Shown here: one piece after another, positions 44,687 through 54,300 of the stretch
How the letters are laid out: every line of letters begins with the position of its first letter
Position numbering within the stretch: position 1 is the first letter of the stretch
From: Micromonospora polyrhachis
GTDB lineage: Bacteria > Actinomycetota > Actinomycetes > Mycobacteriales > Micromonosporaceae
Length of the DNA stretch: 64,000 nucleotides
Assembly: GCF_014203835.1 (NCBI RefSeq)
Contig: NZ_JACHJW010000001.1
Location: 1-64,000 of the forward strand
Direction of reading: 5' to 3'
Notes under the pieces: model-generated
The model's input: the letters and a program-made list of their open reading frames with translations, nothing else
What the model was told of the DNA's origin: nothing
The model's database searches: none
Translations under genes and position numbers: made by a program

Positions 44687-45880
44687 CTATGGTCGGGGCT
44701 GTCCGAGCAGGTCCGCGATGCCGTCCTCCCAGAACCCACGCCAACACGCCATGTCGTGCCCGCCCTGGAACTCGCGGTACGTCACGGTGTGCGGGCTGGT
44801 CGCGAGTACCTCCCGTAGCCGGCGGTGCGGTTCCAGAAGCGTCCCCTCGAACGCGCCCACCGTGAGGAACAGGTGCACCGGGGCTGCGGTTGCGGCACGC
44901 CCGAGCATGTCGTGCTGCCACAGCGACGCCGACTGGCTGAGCGCCGATCCCACCGCCGCCGGATGGTCGAACACGGTCTTCAGCGCCGTCAGTCCGCCCA
45001 GGCTTTCCCCGGTCACCACGACGTCGCGCGGATCGGCACTCACCGGCATCTGATCGCGCAACCACGGCAGCAGGCTCAGGGCTATCTCGTCGCTCATGGT
45101 GCCGTCGATGCTGAGGTCGGACATCCGTCGCGGCGATGTCGCACCGGTCTCCACCATCGCGACGAACGGCGTACGGATCGTCCCTGCCGCGACGAGCCGG
45201 TCGGTGGCAGCCACGGCGTAGCCGGACGCCTGCCACACCTCCCCGTCCAACACGATGACCAGCGGATGGGAAGCGCCGTCGTCGCCGATCGGCGGGGAGA
45301 GCCACACCGTACGACCGGAGGGCGCGACCAGCTGCCGCATGCGGGGAGACGGTCCATCCGCAGGTGCGGCCTGCCGCGGCGCGGCGTCGAGTTCCGCCAC
45401 GGACGCGGTCGAGCCGCCGTGGGTACGGGTACGCGCCGGGTTACGGGGATCGACGACGCCCTCCTCGCGGATGGTACGCATCGCCCACCGGGGTTCGTGC
45501 TCGTGCAGGGCGCGGTCCCCCGCCACGTCGGTTTCGAGCACCGTGTACGACCCGCGCCAGTCGGCGGGGAGCCGGAACGTGGCGTGCCAGACGTCCGTGC
45601 CCGGTATTCGCTGCATGCGACTGTCGTCGAGGTCGTGCGTCACCCGGTTGATGGTCACGTAGACGGCTGCCGCTTCGGTGGAGCGCCACAGGAACGTCAC
45701 CCGGCACCCGCCGCCGGCGGCATCCTCGACGATCGGCGTGCGTCGCCCGATGGTCTCCCAGAACTCCGCCGTCGAACCGGCCGCCGTAAGGCGGCTGGCG
45801 AGCGTGCTTACGGTACGGCGGGACGGCGGTCTCGGCGGCGAGGGCGGCGCTGGACGCATCACGGGTGACGTCGGGCGCAT
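44687..45880 (-). CDS. Fes/IroD-like siderophore esterase
   Basis: 397 residues. The N-terminal enterochelin-esterase domain (about 30-170) includes FLWRSTEAAAVYVTINRVTH. The C-terminal esterase-D hydrolase has VTGESLGGLTALK (nucleophile serine), QSASLWQ and the histidine in FQGGHDMACWR. It would hydrolyse the ferric-siderophore inside the cell to release iron. ATG at 45880 overlaps the stop of the preceding monooxygenase by one base (TGATG). Last gene of the operon; the open frame upstream of 45880 is rejected. Confidence 0.88.
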   Translation of the reverse strand: MRPTSPVMRPAPPSPPRPPSRRTVSTLASRLTAAGSTAEFWETIGRRTPIVEDAAGGGCRVTFLWRSTEAAAVYVTINRVTHDLDDSRMQRIPGTDVWHATFRLPADWRGSYTVLETDVAGDRALHEHEPRWAMRTIREEGVVDPRNPARTRTHGGSTASVAELDAAPRQAAPADGPSPRMRQLVAPSGRTVWLSPPIGDDGASHPLVIVLDGEVWQASGYAVAATDRLVAAGTIRTPFVAMVETGATSPRRMSDLSIDGTMSDEIALSLLPWLRDQMPVSADPRDVVVTGESLGGLTALKTVFDHPAAVGSALSQSASLWQHDMLGRAATAAPVHLFLTVGAFEGTLLEPHRRLREVLATSPHTVTYREFQGGHDMACWRGFWEDGIADLLGQPRP

Positions 45881-46977
45881 CAGATCCCCTCCGCGAGGTG
45901 CCCGCGCAGCGTCGTGCCGGAATATGCGGTACGGAACCGTCCGGCGGCCGCGAGGGCGGGGACCACCTCCGAGGTGAACAGGTGCAGCGAGCCCCACGAC
46001 GCCGCAGGCAGGGCGATCACGCCGTCGATCGCACCGGCGTCGGCGCGGCGGAGGATCTCGTCCACAGCATCCTGCGGGGTGCCGACGATCGTCCAGTGCC
46101 GCACGTGCGCCGGTGACGTCGGGCCCGGCTGGTTTTCGTTCGCCAGTTCCTCGGCCTGTGCACGGGTCGGCGCGAGGCACAGCGAGACGCCGGGCAACAC
46201 CAGTGGGGCGCGTTTCCGGCCGGCGGCCCCGGCCCCGGCGTGCAGTCGCCCGCGTAGGGCGACGCCGTCCGACGTCTCGGCGGTCATGGCGAACACGGCG
46301 TCAGCGAAGCGCGCCGCGAAGTCCACCGACGCCGGTGAGCCGCCCGCGTGCAGCAGCGGCAGCGGCTCGTCCGAGAGCGCCGGCACGCTGAGCGGACCGG
46401 CCGAGGCGTACCGGCCGTGTGGCGGCACCTGCGACAGTGCCGCCGGGTCGGCGAACACGCCTGCCGTCCGGTCGTGGTGCAGCGCCCGGGCGGGAAACGA
46501 CTGCCGCAGGCCCTCGACAACGGTCACGAAGTCGACCGCGTTCACGTAAGGGTCCGCCGGCACATCCCGGTCGGCGAAGTTCTCTCCGCCGCCGAGCGAG
46601 GTGACGACGTTCCAGCCGGCCCGTCCCGCGCTGAGCCGATCCAGCGACTGCAACTGCCGAGCGGTGGTGAACGGGTGCGCGAAGGTCGAGGACAGGGTCG
46701 GTACCAGCCCGATGCGCGTCGTCTCGGCCACGAGCGCGGCCATGAGCATCGTCGGGTCCAGGGCGCTGAACCCGAGGCCGTGCTCCACCGATGCCGGATC
46801 GAGGGTGAGCGCATCCGGCTTGAACAGGAAGTCCAGGTGCGCTGCTTCCGCCGACCGGGCGGCTTCGACGAAGAAGTCGGCGGTGAACAGCTCCTCGACC
46901 CGGCTGTCCGGCCGCCGCCACGAGCCGGCCCGCAGCCAGGTAGGTGACAGCGACAGTCCGATGTGCAGCAGGGTCAC
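45880..46977 (-). CDS. FMN-dependent luciferase-like monooxygenase (NtaA/SnaA group)
   Basis: 365 residues of the bacterial luciferase fold. FLFKPDALTLDP, TTRIGLVPTLSSTFAHPF and GRAGWNVVTSLGGGENF are the flavin-contact segments of the NtaA/SnaA/DszA subgroup. It uses reduced FMN and oxygen to hydroxylate or cleave a C-N or C-S bond. Start GTG at 46977 overlaps the ATPase stop (GTGA), and its stop overlaps the esterase start, so it is embedded in the siderophore operon. A role in altering the siderophore during iron release is inferred. Confidence 0.85.
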   Translation of the reverse strand: MTLLHIGLSLSPTWLRAGSWRRPDSRVEELFTADFFVEAARSAEAAHLDFLFKPDALTLDPASVEHGLGFSALDPTMLMAALVAETTRIGLVPTLSSTFAHPFTTARQLQSLDRLSAGRAGWNVVTSLGGGENFADRDVPADPYVNAVDFVTVVEGLRQSFPARALHHDRTAGVFADPAALSQVPPHGRYASAGPLSVPALSDEPLPLLHAGGSPASVDFAARFADAVFAMTAETSDGVALRGRLHAGAGAAGRKRAPLVLPGVSLCLAPTRAQAEELANENQPGPTSPAHVRHWTIVGTPQDAVDEILRRADAGAIDGVIALPAASWGSLHLFTSEVVPALAAAGRFRTAYSGTTLRGHLAEGI

Positions 46978-47789
46978 GCGTCCCCATCCCGGGCGGCGAT
47001 CGGGATGACCAGGGGCGTGCCGAAGACCGGGTCGGCGATGACGCGCGCCTCCAGCCGGAACACGTCGCGCAGCAGCTGCTCGGTGAGCACCTCGCTCGGG
47101 GCACCGGCAGCGGCCACCGCGCCTTCGCGCATGACGATGAGATGGTCGGCGAAGCGCGCCGCCTGGTTGAGGTCGTGCAGGACCAGCACCAGCGTGCGGC
47201 CCTCCTCGCGGTTGAGCCGCCGGCACAGCTCCAGCACCTCGAGCTGGTGCGAGATGTCAAGGTAGGTGGTGGGCTCGTCCAGGAGCATCACCGGCGTGTC
47301 CTGGGCGAGCAGCATCGCGATCCACACCCGCTGCCGTTGACCGCCGGACAGTTCCTCGACGGCGCGGTCGGCCAGTTCTGTCACGCCTGTCGCCACCATC
47401 GCCCGCTTCACCGCCTCCTCGTCGGCCAGGCTCCACTGCTGGAGCATCCGCTGGTGCGGGAACCGGCCGCGTCCGACAAGGTCTGCGACGGTGATGCCGA
47501 ACGGCGCGACAGACGACTGTGGCAGCAGCCCCAGCCGGCGGGCCAGCTCCTTCGGGGCCAGGCGCTGCACGTCCTGGCCGTGCAACAGCACGCGTCCGGC
47601 GCTGGGGCGCAGCAGCCGCGCGAGTGCGCGCAGGAGAGTGGACTTGCCGCACGCGTTCGGGCCGAGGATCACGGTCACCGCGCCGTCCGGGACCGGCACG
47701 TCGAGGTCGTGCGCGACCTGGCGCGACTCGTACGCGAGCGTCAGGTGTGACGCTTCGAGGGCTGGGGTGGGCAACTTGGGGTCCTTCAC
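46974..47789 (-). CDS. Iron-siderophore ABC transporter ATP-binding protein
   Basis: 271 residues of the FepC/FhuC family. Walker A is GPNACGKST (about 43-51), the signature LSGGQRQR, Walker B VMLLDEPTTYLD and the switch VLHDLNQAARFAD. It powers uptake through the two permeases that precede it on the minus strand. A three-base gap separates it from the second permease stop. Confidence 0.93.
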   Translation of the reverse strand: MKDPKLPTPALEASHLTLAYESRQVAHDLDVPVPDGAVTVILGPNACGKSTLLRALARLLRPSAGRVLLHGQDVQRLAPKELARRLGLLPQSSVAPFGITVADLVGRGRFPHQRMLQQWSLADEEAVKRAMVATGVTELADRAVEELSGGQRQRVWIAMLLAQDTPVMLLDEPTTYLDISHQLEVLELCRRLNREEGRTLVLVLHDLNQAARFADHLIVMREGAVAAAGAPSEVLTEQLLRDVFRLEARVIADPVFGTPLVIPIAARDGDA

Positions 47790-47792
47790 GGG

Positions 47793-48845
47793 TCAGACCT
47801 GCTTGGAGCGGGTCAGCATCCAGATGAGGTAGAGGCCGCCGATGATGCCGGTCATCCGCCCGATCGGAACGGCGGCGGTGATGGGCAGCAGCCGCGTGAC
47901 CACGTCGGCGAGCACCAGCAGGCAGGCACCCATCGCGGCGGCGCTGAGTACCGGCATGGTGCGCCAGCGGGTGAGTCGTGCCACGAGTTGGGGGGCGGCC
48001 AGCGCGATGAACGCGATCGGCCCGGCCGCTGCGGTGGCGAGCCCGGCGAGGGCCACGGCAGCGAGCATCAGCAGCACTCGGGTGCGCTCCACCCGTACGC
48101 CGAGTTGCTGCGCCACGTCGTCGCCCATCTCCATCAGTGACGCCTGACGGGCCAGTGGCAGGACCAGCGGGACGAGTACGAGCGTGCCGACCGCTACCGG
48201 CAGGGCGTGCGTCCAGGTGCGTGCGTCGAGTGACCCTGACCGCCACAGGTTGGCCGAGATCGCCTGGTCCAGGTCTCCGACCACGAGCAGCAGGTCGTTG
48301 ACAGCGGCGAGCACGGCGCCCACGCCGATGCCCACGAGGATCAGTCGGTACCCGCCGGAGGTGCCGCCCTTGCGGGAAAGCAGGTACACGACCGCCGCGG
48401 TGAGCAGGCCACCTGATACCGCACCCAACGCCACCTGCACAGCGTCGGCGTCGAACACCACGATCTGCATGATCGCACCGGTGGCGGCACCGGTGGTGAA
48501 GCCGATGACGTCGGGCGAGCCGAGTGCGTTGCGCGAGACCGATTGGAAGATCGCGCCGGAGACGCCCAGTGCCGCACCGGCGAAGATCGCGGTGACCACC
48601 CGCGGCAGCCGTAGGTTCTGCACGATCCGGTCGTACTGTGGGTTGCCGGACGTGCCGAACAGCGCCGCAGCCACCTCGCTGAACGACAGGCGCAGCGTGC
48701 CGACTGTCATCGCCACGATCCCCAGGGCCACGGTGGCCGCCAGCAGGACGACGGTGACCGTCACCAGCCGCGGCGAGATCACCAGCGAGAGTCTGCCCAC
48801 CCGCCACACCTGTTGTTTCCGGGGCAGCCGACGTTGCGCGTTCAC
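47793..48845 (-). CDS. Iron-siderophore ABC permease (FecCD family), second subunit
   Basis: 350 residues with about nine or ten helices. LRLPRVVTAIFAGAALGVSG and the SRNALGSPDVIGFTTGA segment are FecCD landmarks, and GPIAFIALAAPQLVARLTRW holds the ATPase coupling region. Start GTG at 48845 overlaps the stop of the first permease (GTGA). It pairs with the next gene upstream to form the membrane channel. Confidence 0.92.
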   Translation of the reverse strand: MNAQRRLPRKQQVWRVGRLSLVISPRLVTVTVVLLAATVALGIVAMTVGTLRLSFSEVAAALFGTSGNPQYDRIVQNLRLPRVVTAIFAGAALGVSGAIFQSVSRNALGSPDVIGFTTGAATGAIMQIVVFDADAVQVALGAVSGGLLTAAVVYLLSRKGGTSGGYRLILVGIGVGAVLAAVNDLLLVVGDLDQAISANLWRSGSLDARTWTHALPVAVGTLVLVPLVLPLARQASLMEMGDDVAQQLGVRVERTRVLLMLAAVALAGLATAAAGPIAFIALAAPQLVARLTRWRTMPVLSAAAMGACLLVLADVVTRLLPITAAVPIGRMTGIIGGLYLIWMLTRSKQV

Positions 48846-49864
48846 AGCCGCACCATCCGGCGTCGGCGTACCAGCATCACGAAGAACGGTCCGCCCAGGA
48901 TCGCGACCATGATTCCGACCCCCACTTCGCCGTTCTGCGGGATGATGCGGCCGAGGGCGTCGGCGACGACGATGAGCACGGCGGCGAGCAGGCCCGCGTA
49001 GGGCAGCACCCAGCGGTGGTCGACGCCGACGAGGAGCCGTGCGAGGTGCGGCGCGGCCAGGCCCAGGAAGGTAATGGGCCCGGCTGCCGCCGTCGCGGCA
49101 CCGGCGAGCACGATGACGACCAGTCCGGCCAGTGCCCATATCCGGGTGGGGTTTGCGCCCAGCGACCGGCTGAGGTCCTCGCCGAGCATCGCGGAGTCGA
49201 GTGGCCGGGCGAGTGCATAGGCGGCGACGAGTCCGACTGCGGTGAGTACGCCGACGGCGAGGAGCACGTCGGCGCCACGTCCGGCGAGCGAGCCGACCAT
49301 CCAGTGCCGGTAGCGGTCGAACACGTTGTCGAGGCTGTTGACGAGCATGATCTGGGTGAGCGCCATGAGTACGACGGTGAGTGCGGCCCCGGCGAGCACC
49401 AGCCGCACCGGGTTGGTGCCGGTGCGTACGCCGCCGAGCAGGTAGACGACGGCTCCGGCGATCCCCGCACCGAGGATGCCGAGCCACATGTAGCCGGACG
49501 GATTGGTGATGCCGAAGAACGCGATGCCGGCGGCAATGGCGGTCATCGCTCCGGCGTTGACGCCCAGCAGGCCCGGTTCGGCGAGCGGGTTCCGGGTGAG
49601 GGCCTGCATGATGGTGCCGGCGACACCGAGGGCTATGCCGACCACGACGCCCAGTAGGGCGCGTGGGATGCGTTGGTGGACGACGAGCAGGTGCTCCGAG
49701 TTGGTCGGGTCGAACGCGAACACGGCCTGCCACGTGGTGGCGAGGGAGATGTCGCGAGTGCCGACGGCGATGCTGACGAACACGCCGATCACGAGTACGA
49801 CCGTCAGCACGACCAGTCCGGTGCTCCGGTGACGCAGGCGCGGGGTGGGGGTGGTCTTCATCAC
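48842..49864 (-). CDS. Iron-siderophore ABC permease (FecCD family), first subunit
   Basis: 340 residues with ten hydrophobic helices. Landmarks are QRIPRALLGVVVGIALGVAG, LTRNPLAEPGLLGVNAGA and GPITFLGLAAPHLARLLVG. Two starts are possible, GTG at 49864 and ATG at 49861. An AGGAAAG about 12 bases before the GTG slightly favours it. A hairpin separates it from the binding-protein gene. Confidence 0.92.
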   Translation of the reverse strand: MMKTTPTPRLRHRSTGLVVLTVVLVIGVFVSIAVGTRDISLATTWQAVFAFDPTNSEHLLVVHQRIPRALLGVVVGIALGVAGTIMQALTRNPLAEPGLLGVNAGAMTAIAAGIAFFGITNPSGYMWLGILGAGIAGAVVYLLGGVRTGTNPVRLVLAGAALTVVLMALTQIMLVNSLDNVFDRYRHWMVGSLAGRGADVLLAVGVLTAVGLVAAYALARPLDSAMLGEDLSRSLGANPTRIWALAGLVVIVLAGAATAAAGPITFLGLAAPHLARLLVGVDHRWVLPYAGLLAAVLIVVADALGRIIPQNGEVGVGIMVAILGGPFFVMLVRRRRMVRL

Positions 49865-49890
49865 GTGAGGGTGGCTTTCCTGAAGGTGAC

Positions 49891-49917
49891 GGGGTGGGGG
49901 CGTCGCCGCCCCACCCC
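49891..49917. terminator. Intercistronic hairpin between siderophore-binding protein and permease
   Basis: GGGGTGGGGGCG pairs with CGCCCCACCCC, one bulged G, TCGC loop, with no U-run. It lies between the binding-protein stop (49930) and the permease start (49864), as in the other two ABC loci of the window. Confidence 0.7.
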
Positions 49918-49929
49918 GCTACTGGACGG

Positions 49930-50928
49930 TCACTTGGCGAAGTTCGCCACGACGCCGTCGACGATCTCCGTCGCGCTGTACTTGTCCATCCGGAACGAGT
50001 TCAGGCCGAGACCGTGTACCTGGCTCTTCTTCACGGACGGGAGGTTCGCCAGCACCGGGTCCTTGGCGAACGCCTGCGCGCCCGCGTCGTCCTTGCTGAG
50101 GATGAAGGTGGTGTCGGCGGTGAGCTTGGTGAGGTTCTCGTACGCGGTGAACACAAAGTCCTCGCGCAGCTTGGCCTGCGTGTGCCACGCGGTGTTCGGG
50201 TCCTCGACGGTGAAGCCGAGGTCGGTGAGCAGGCGCCCCTGGGCGGAGCCGACGCGAGCGATCGGGTTGTCCTCACCTGCACCGTTGTAGGAGACGATGT
50301 TCACGGCCCCGCTGGGCACGGTGATCTTCGCTGCGGCGGTGCGGACGTAGTCGTCGAACGCGGTAACCGTCTTCTTGGCCTCCGCCTCCCGACCGGTGGC
50401 CTCGCCCAACTTCGCCGCAAGCTCCTGCCAGGTCTGCCCCCCGTAGTCGACGACGATGGTCGGGGCGATCGCCCGCAGCTCGCCGAGCTGGTCGGTCACC
50501 GAGTCGGCCCCGCTGGAGGAGACGACGATGAGGTCGGGCTTGTGGGCGTACACGGCTTCCAGCTCAACCTTGCCCGCCGGCCACAGGTTCGCGACGTTGC
50601 GCTCCGTTGCGACGTTGGCCCACTGGGCGAAGAACTTGCCGTTGCCGGCGGAGCCCGACGCGACCACCGGAGCGTCGAAGGCGAGCAGGGTGCCCGATAC
50701 CGACACCGAGGTGGAGACGATGGCCGCCGGCTTCTTGGGAATCTCGGTGGTGGTGCCGTCGGCGTTCTTGAAGGTGCGCGGCCAGCCCGCCGTGGCTGTC
50801 GTGGTGGTGTCCTGCGACGTGGCCGCGGTATCAGCGGAGTCGGCGCAGCCGACCATCGTCAGGGCACCGATGGCGGCGACGGCGATGCCGGCTAGCGTTC
50901 GGGTACGCGCGGAAAGGGTGTGAGACAT
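49930..50928 (-). CDS. Iron-siderophore-binding lipoprotein
   Basis: 332 residues from ATG at 50928, chosen because AAGGA lies about six bases before it. The lipobox TMVGC puts the lipid cysteine at 28. The FepB/FhuD-type PBP domain includes GKVELEAVYAHKPDLIVVSS, TIVVDYGGQTWQELAAKLGE and SATEIVDGVVANFAK. It captures a ferric siderophore outside the membrane. The type of siderophore is not readable. The first gene of the operon, behind an IdeR-type box. Confidence 0.92.
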   Translation of the reverse strand: MSHTLSARTRTLAGIAVAAIGALTMVGCADSADTAATSQDTTTTATAGWPRTFKNADGTTTEIPKKPAAIVSTSVSVSGTLLAFDAPVVASGSAGNGKFFAQWANVATERNVANLWPAGKVELEAVYAHKPDLIVVSSSGADSVTDQLGELRAIAPTIVVDYGGQTWQELAAKLGEATGREAEAKKTVTAFDDYVRTAAAKITVPSGAVNIVSYNGAGEDNPIARVGSAQGRLLTDLGFTVEDPNTAWHTQAKLREDFVFTAYENLTKLTADTTFILSKDDAGAQAFAKDPVLANLPSVKKSQVHGLGLNSFRMDKYSATEIVDGVVANFAK

Positions 50929-50971
50929 AGCAATCCTTGTCAATCGGAACGAAAGCCGCTCCGGCAGATAC

Positions 50972-50990
50972 TAAGGTAAGGCTAACCTAG
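50972..50990. promoter_or_regulatory. IdeR/DmdR1 iron box
   Basis: TAAGGTAAGGCTAACCTAG matches the 19-base consensus TTAGGTTAGGCTAACCTAA at 16 positions. It lies 44 bases upstream of the binding-protein start, so the whole operon should be repressed by iron-loaded IdeR. Confidence 0.88.
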
Positions 50991-51036
50991 GGCGAGAACG
51001 CCCTGGTAGCAGCCCTCGCACACCCGGATTTCGCAG

Positions 51037-51235
51037 CCGCGCAGGGCGATACGCACGCAGCCGCGCAGGGCGATACGCACGCAGCCGCGCAGGGCGATAC
51101 GCACGCAGCCGCGCAGGGCGATACGCACGCAGCCGCGCAGGGCGATACGCACGCAGCCGCGCAGGGCGATACGCACGCAGCCGCGCAGGGCGATACGCAC
51201 GCAGCCGCGCAGGGCGATACGCACGCAGCCGCGAG
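51037..51235. repeat. 24-bp tandem repeat, eight perfect copies
   Basis: Eight identical 24-bp units (51037-51228), then a 7-base partial unit. The unit is GC-rich with alternating GCGCAGGGCGATACGCACG-like sequence. Because 24 is divisible by three, several frames stay open, giving the repeated octapeptide GCVRIALR on the minus strand. That alone does not show it is coding. It lies between the iron box and the HEAT-repeat gene. Perfect identity of units means recent expansion. Confidence 0.95.
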
Positions 51236-51342
51236 GCTTGCGTGGCAGGGTTTCCACAGCGATGACCACCACTCGGTCACCCCACCGAAAAGCGGTCGCT
51301 GTCAACCTCTCGGTGCCGCCGAGGTGGAAATATCCATGACGG

Positions 51343-54300
51343 TCAGCTCATGTCGACGCCGTACGCCTCCTCGCGTACGTCGGCGTCAGGATGTTGACGC
51401 AACCGGAGCAGCAGGTCACGCCATGGGGACGACCAGCCGAAGGTCGCACCGGGCCGGACCAGCGCCATCGCGAACAGCCCACCCGCGAGGTCACCCCGCC
51501 CGATCAACCGGTCGATCATGTCCGGCAGGGTCGCCGGATCGATCGATTCCGGCAGCTCGCGTAGGCGGCTGCCGACGTGCTCGGCGGTCCGTACCGCGAG
51601 GACCGGACGTCTCGCGCAGAGGTCGGCGATCTCGTCAAGATTGTCCAGCTGCCCGAGGCCGACCAGCATCGCCGCAGCCGCGCCGGTGTATCCGGGCTGG
51701 CCCGCGAGCCAGCGCGCTGCGGCGATCGGCCCCGACCGGTCGGTCCCGGCCGGGCTGATCCTCGACCAGACGACGGTGGCAAGTGCGATCGCCTCGACAC
51801 GTCGCCGGGCCGGGCGATCCGCCGCCGCGTCGCTCCGCAGATCGTCGGCCGGCAGTTCGTCACCCGGCAGTTCGTCGCCCGTGTCTCGTTCGACGAGACG
51901 GACGAGCGCACTGCGGATCCCGGCGTCGCCCAGGGCGCGCAGCAGCTGGGTGATCTCGATCGCCTGGGACTGCTCGCCAAGGTCGGTGAGCCGATCCAGG
52001 ATCAGCTCGCTGACGTCGGCGGCCCAGTACGACCAGGCCGGCAACTGGGCGAACGCGGCACGGCGCACCTCCCGGTCGACGACACGGCAGGCGGCGACGA
52101 TCAGCGCGGCGTATCGGGGACGGTGGCGTTCGGGAACCAGATGCGGATCGCCAGCCAGCACCGCGCGACGTTCTTCCCGGCTACCGTTGCCGGCCGCATC
52201 GAGGATCGTCCAGCTCGGCTCGGCATCGAGCCGTTGCCGGGCGGCGGCGACGACCGCCGCGCGCACGTCCCGGTGGGTGTCCGGCTGCGTGTACACCTGC
52301 AGCAGCGTCGCCATCACCTCGGACGAGCCATACCGGGCCAGCAGCCGGACAGCGGCCTTACGGCTGGTGATCTTGGCGGGACCGAACAGCACCCCACCGA
52401 GCAGTACGGGCAGCTGAGCCGGCGGGACGTGCCGGGCGGCCCGGCCGGCGGCGTAGAGGGCGACCCGGGCTCGGTCGCCGCCGGCGTACTCCAGCAGCAC
52501 CGGCAGCGCCTCGTCCGGCCGGTCGCCCCAGACGAGCGCACCGAGCGCCGCCTCGGCGATCACCACCTCGGACGCGTCGACGTGACGCAGCACCACCGCA
52601 CGGCCCAGGCCGGGCATCCGCGCTGCGGCGTGGATCGCAGCAGCCCGCTGCCACACCGTCGCATCGGCGTCCACGATGATCCGTTCCTGCAACGCCACGA
52701 ACGCCGCGTGCTGCCGAGGCAGCCACCGCTCGGGGTGTCGCGCCGACCCCGGCACCCACCGCGTCCCCGCCTCGATGAACCGACCCCGCAGGTGCCGGTT
52801 GAACACCCGGTCGAGCAGATGCCGGTTGAACACCCGGTCGAGCAGGTCGGTACGAGACGAGCAGATCGTCTCCCACACCACCGGGATCGTCACGGTGCTC
52901 GGGTCGGTCGCGAGCACCTCGGCGACCCGTTCGCCACGGCTGCGCGGATCGTCGAGCCAGAGCCGAATCGCAACCTCGGCCACCCCGGCCGAGGTCCGCG
53001 GATGGATCGCCCGACGCAACATCTCCTGCAGCTGCGGCACCCGCCAGGCCCGCCGCCCGAGGGCGTGGGTAAGCGCGAACAGCGGACCATATTCGCCCCG
53101 GCCAGCGGCAGTCTCCACCCAGTCGTGCAGCCGCCGGACGACCATCGTCTCCTGTCCACGGCGCAGCACCCCGTCGAAGCGGCGCAACAGCGGCACGCGC
53201 GCACTGGTGCCCATCATGTCGATGGTGGCCAACGCCCATTCACGCAGCTCCGGTACGTCGACGTGGTGTTGCAGGGTGTCGACGGCGAGCGTACTCAGCG
53301 CCGCCGTGGTGGCGGCGGAGGCGTCGCGCGCCTCGACGGCGTCACTGGTCAGCTGCGCCAAGCCAGCTGCGGCGCCGGGGGTCAGTAGCCGAGCGACCTT
53401 GGCCAGGGCGGTGAGCGCGGCGACGCGAACCGGGTCCTGCTCGTTGCGCAGCCGGCCGAGCCGGGTCACCACCTCGGCCACCGCCTGCGGGTCACGCGAG
53501 CGGCGGGCGGCCTCCACCAGCAACACGTACGTCTGTGCCCGCTCGTCGGCGTCGCCGGAGCCTACCGCCGCATCCAGTGCGGCAGCCGCGTCCGGCCAGG
53601 CCAGGTAGGCACTCCATAGGAGCACCTGCGCCTCCCGCTCGCGGATCTTCGCCAGGCCCAGCACGCGACTCGCCTCCCGGATGCGGACCGCGACTGGCAA
53701 CACCTCCATGACCTCGCGGGCCGGCACCAGCAGGGCCGTCTCCACGTCGGCCAGCGCCCGGTCGTACAGGTCGCCACGGCGGGCCGGTGGGACGGCATCG
53801 AGCAACGCCGCCAGCGACCAGGTGCACTCCCGTACCTGACGGGCGAGTGGGGCGAGCTGCTCGACGGAGAGTACGGCGAGGCGACGCAGCAGCGCCCTCG
53901 GCAGCGAGATGCGCCGCAGCCAGCCACTCCGGCTGGGCGCGCTGAGCAGAGTGACGACGCGGCCCGGATCGTACGCGGCGAGGACGCCGTACGCGGTGAG
54001 GTTGCCCGGCAACCACTTCTCCGGTGCGTACCGCTCCAGCAGTTCGAGCGCGCGGGCCGGGTCGCACCGCAGGACCGCCCGGCCTACCTCGGCCCAGATC
54101 CGGTCGCGAAGCTCAGGCGTGGCCTGGGCCAGCCGTTCACCCGCCCGGTCGAGCACCAGTCCGGGATGCCGGTTGACCAGCCTCTCAAGGTTGAGCGCAT
54201 GCTCCAGCTCAGGTAGCAGCGCGCGGATGGTAGCCGGGCTGCAGGCGGGCAGCAGGGCAGCGGCCTCCTCGTCGCCGTAGTGCGACCGGACCTCGGACAG

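Noticed and set aside
47257-48807. A 516-residue minus-strand frame across the siderophore ATPase and permease
   Set aside because: Out-of-frame shadow with extreme Arg/Gly content; the true genes in the other frames show full motifs.
51037-51235. CRISPR array
   Set aside because: Units are directly adjacent with no spacers and no cas genes are in the window.
50982-51305. Repeat-encoded octapeptide protein (GCVRIALR)8
   Set aside because: The unit length is divisible by three, so more than one frame is open; no ribosome site or homologue, and the frame's stop lies inside the iron box.
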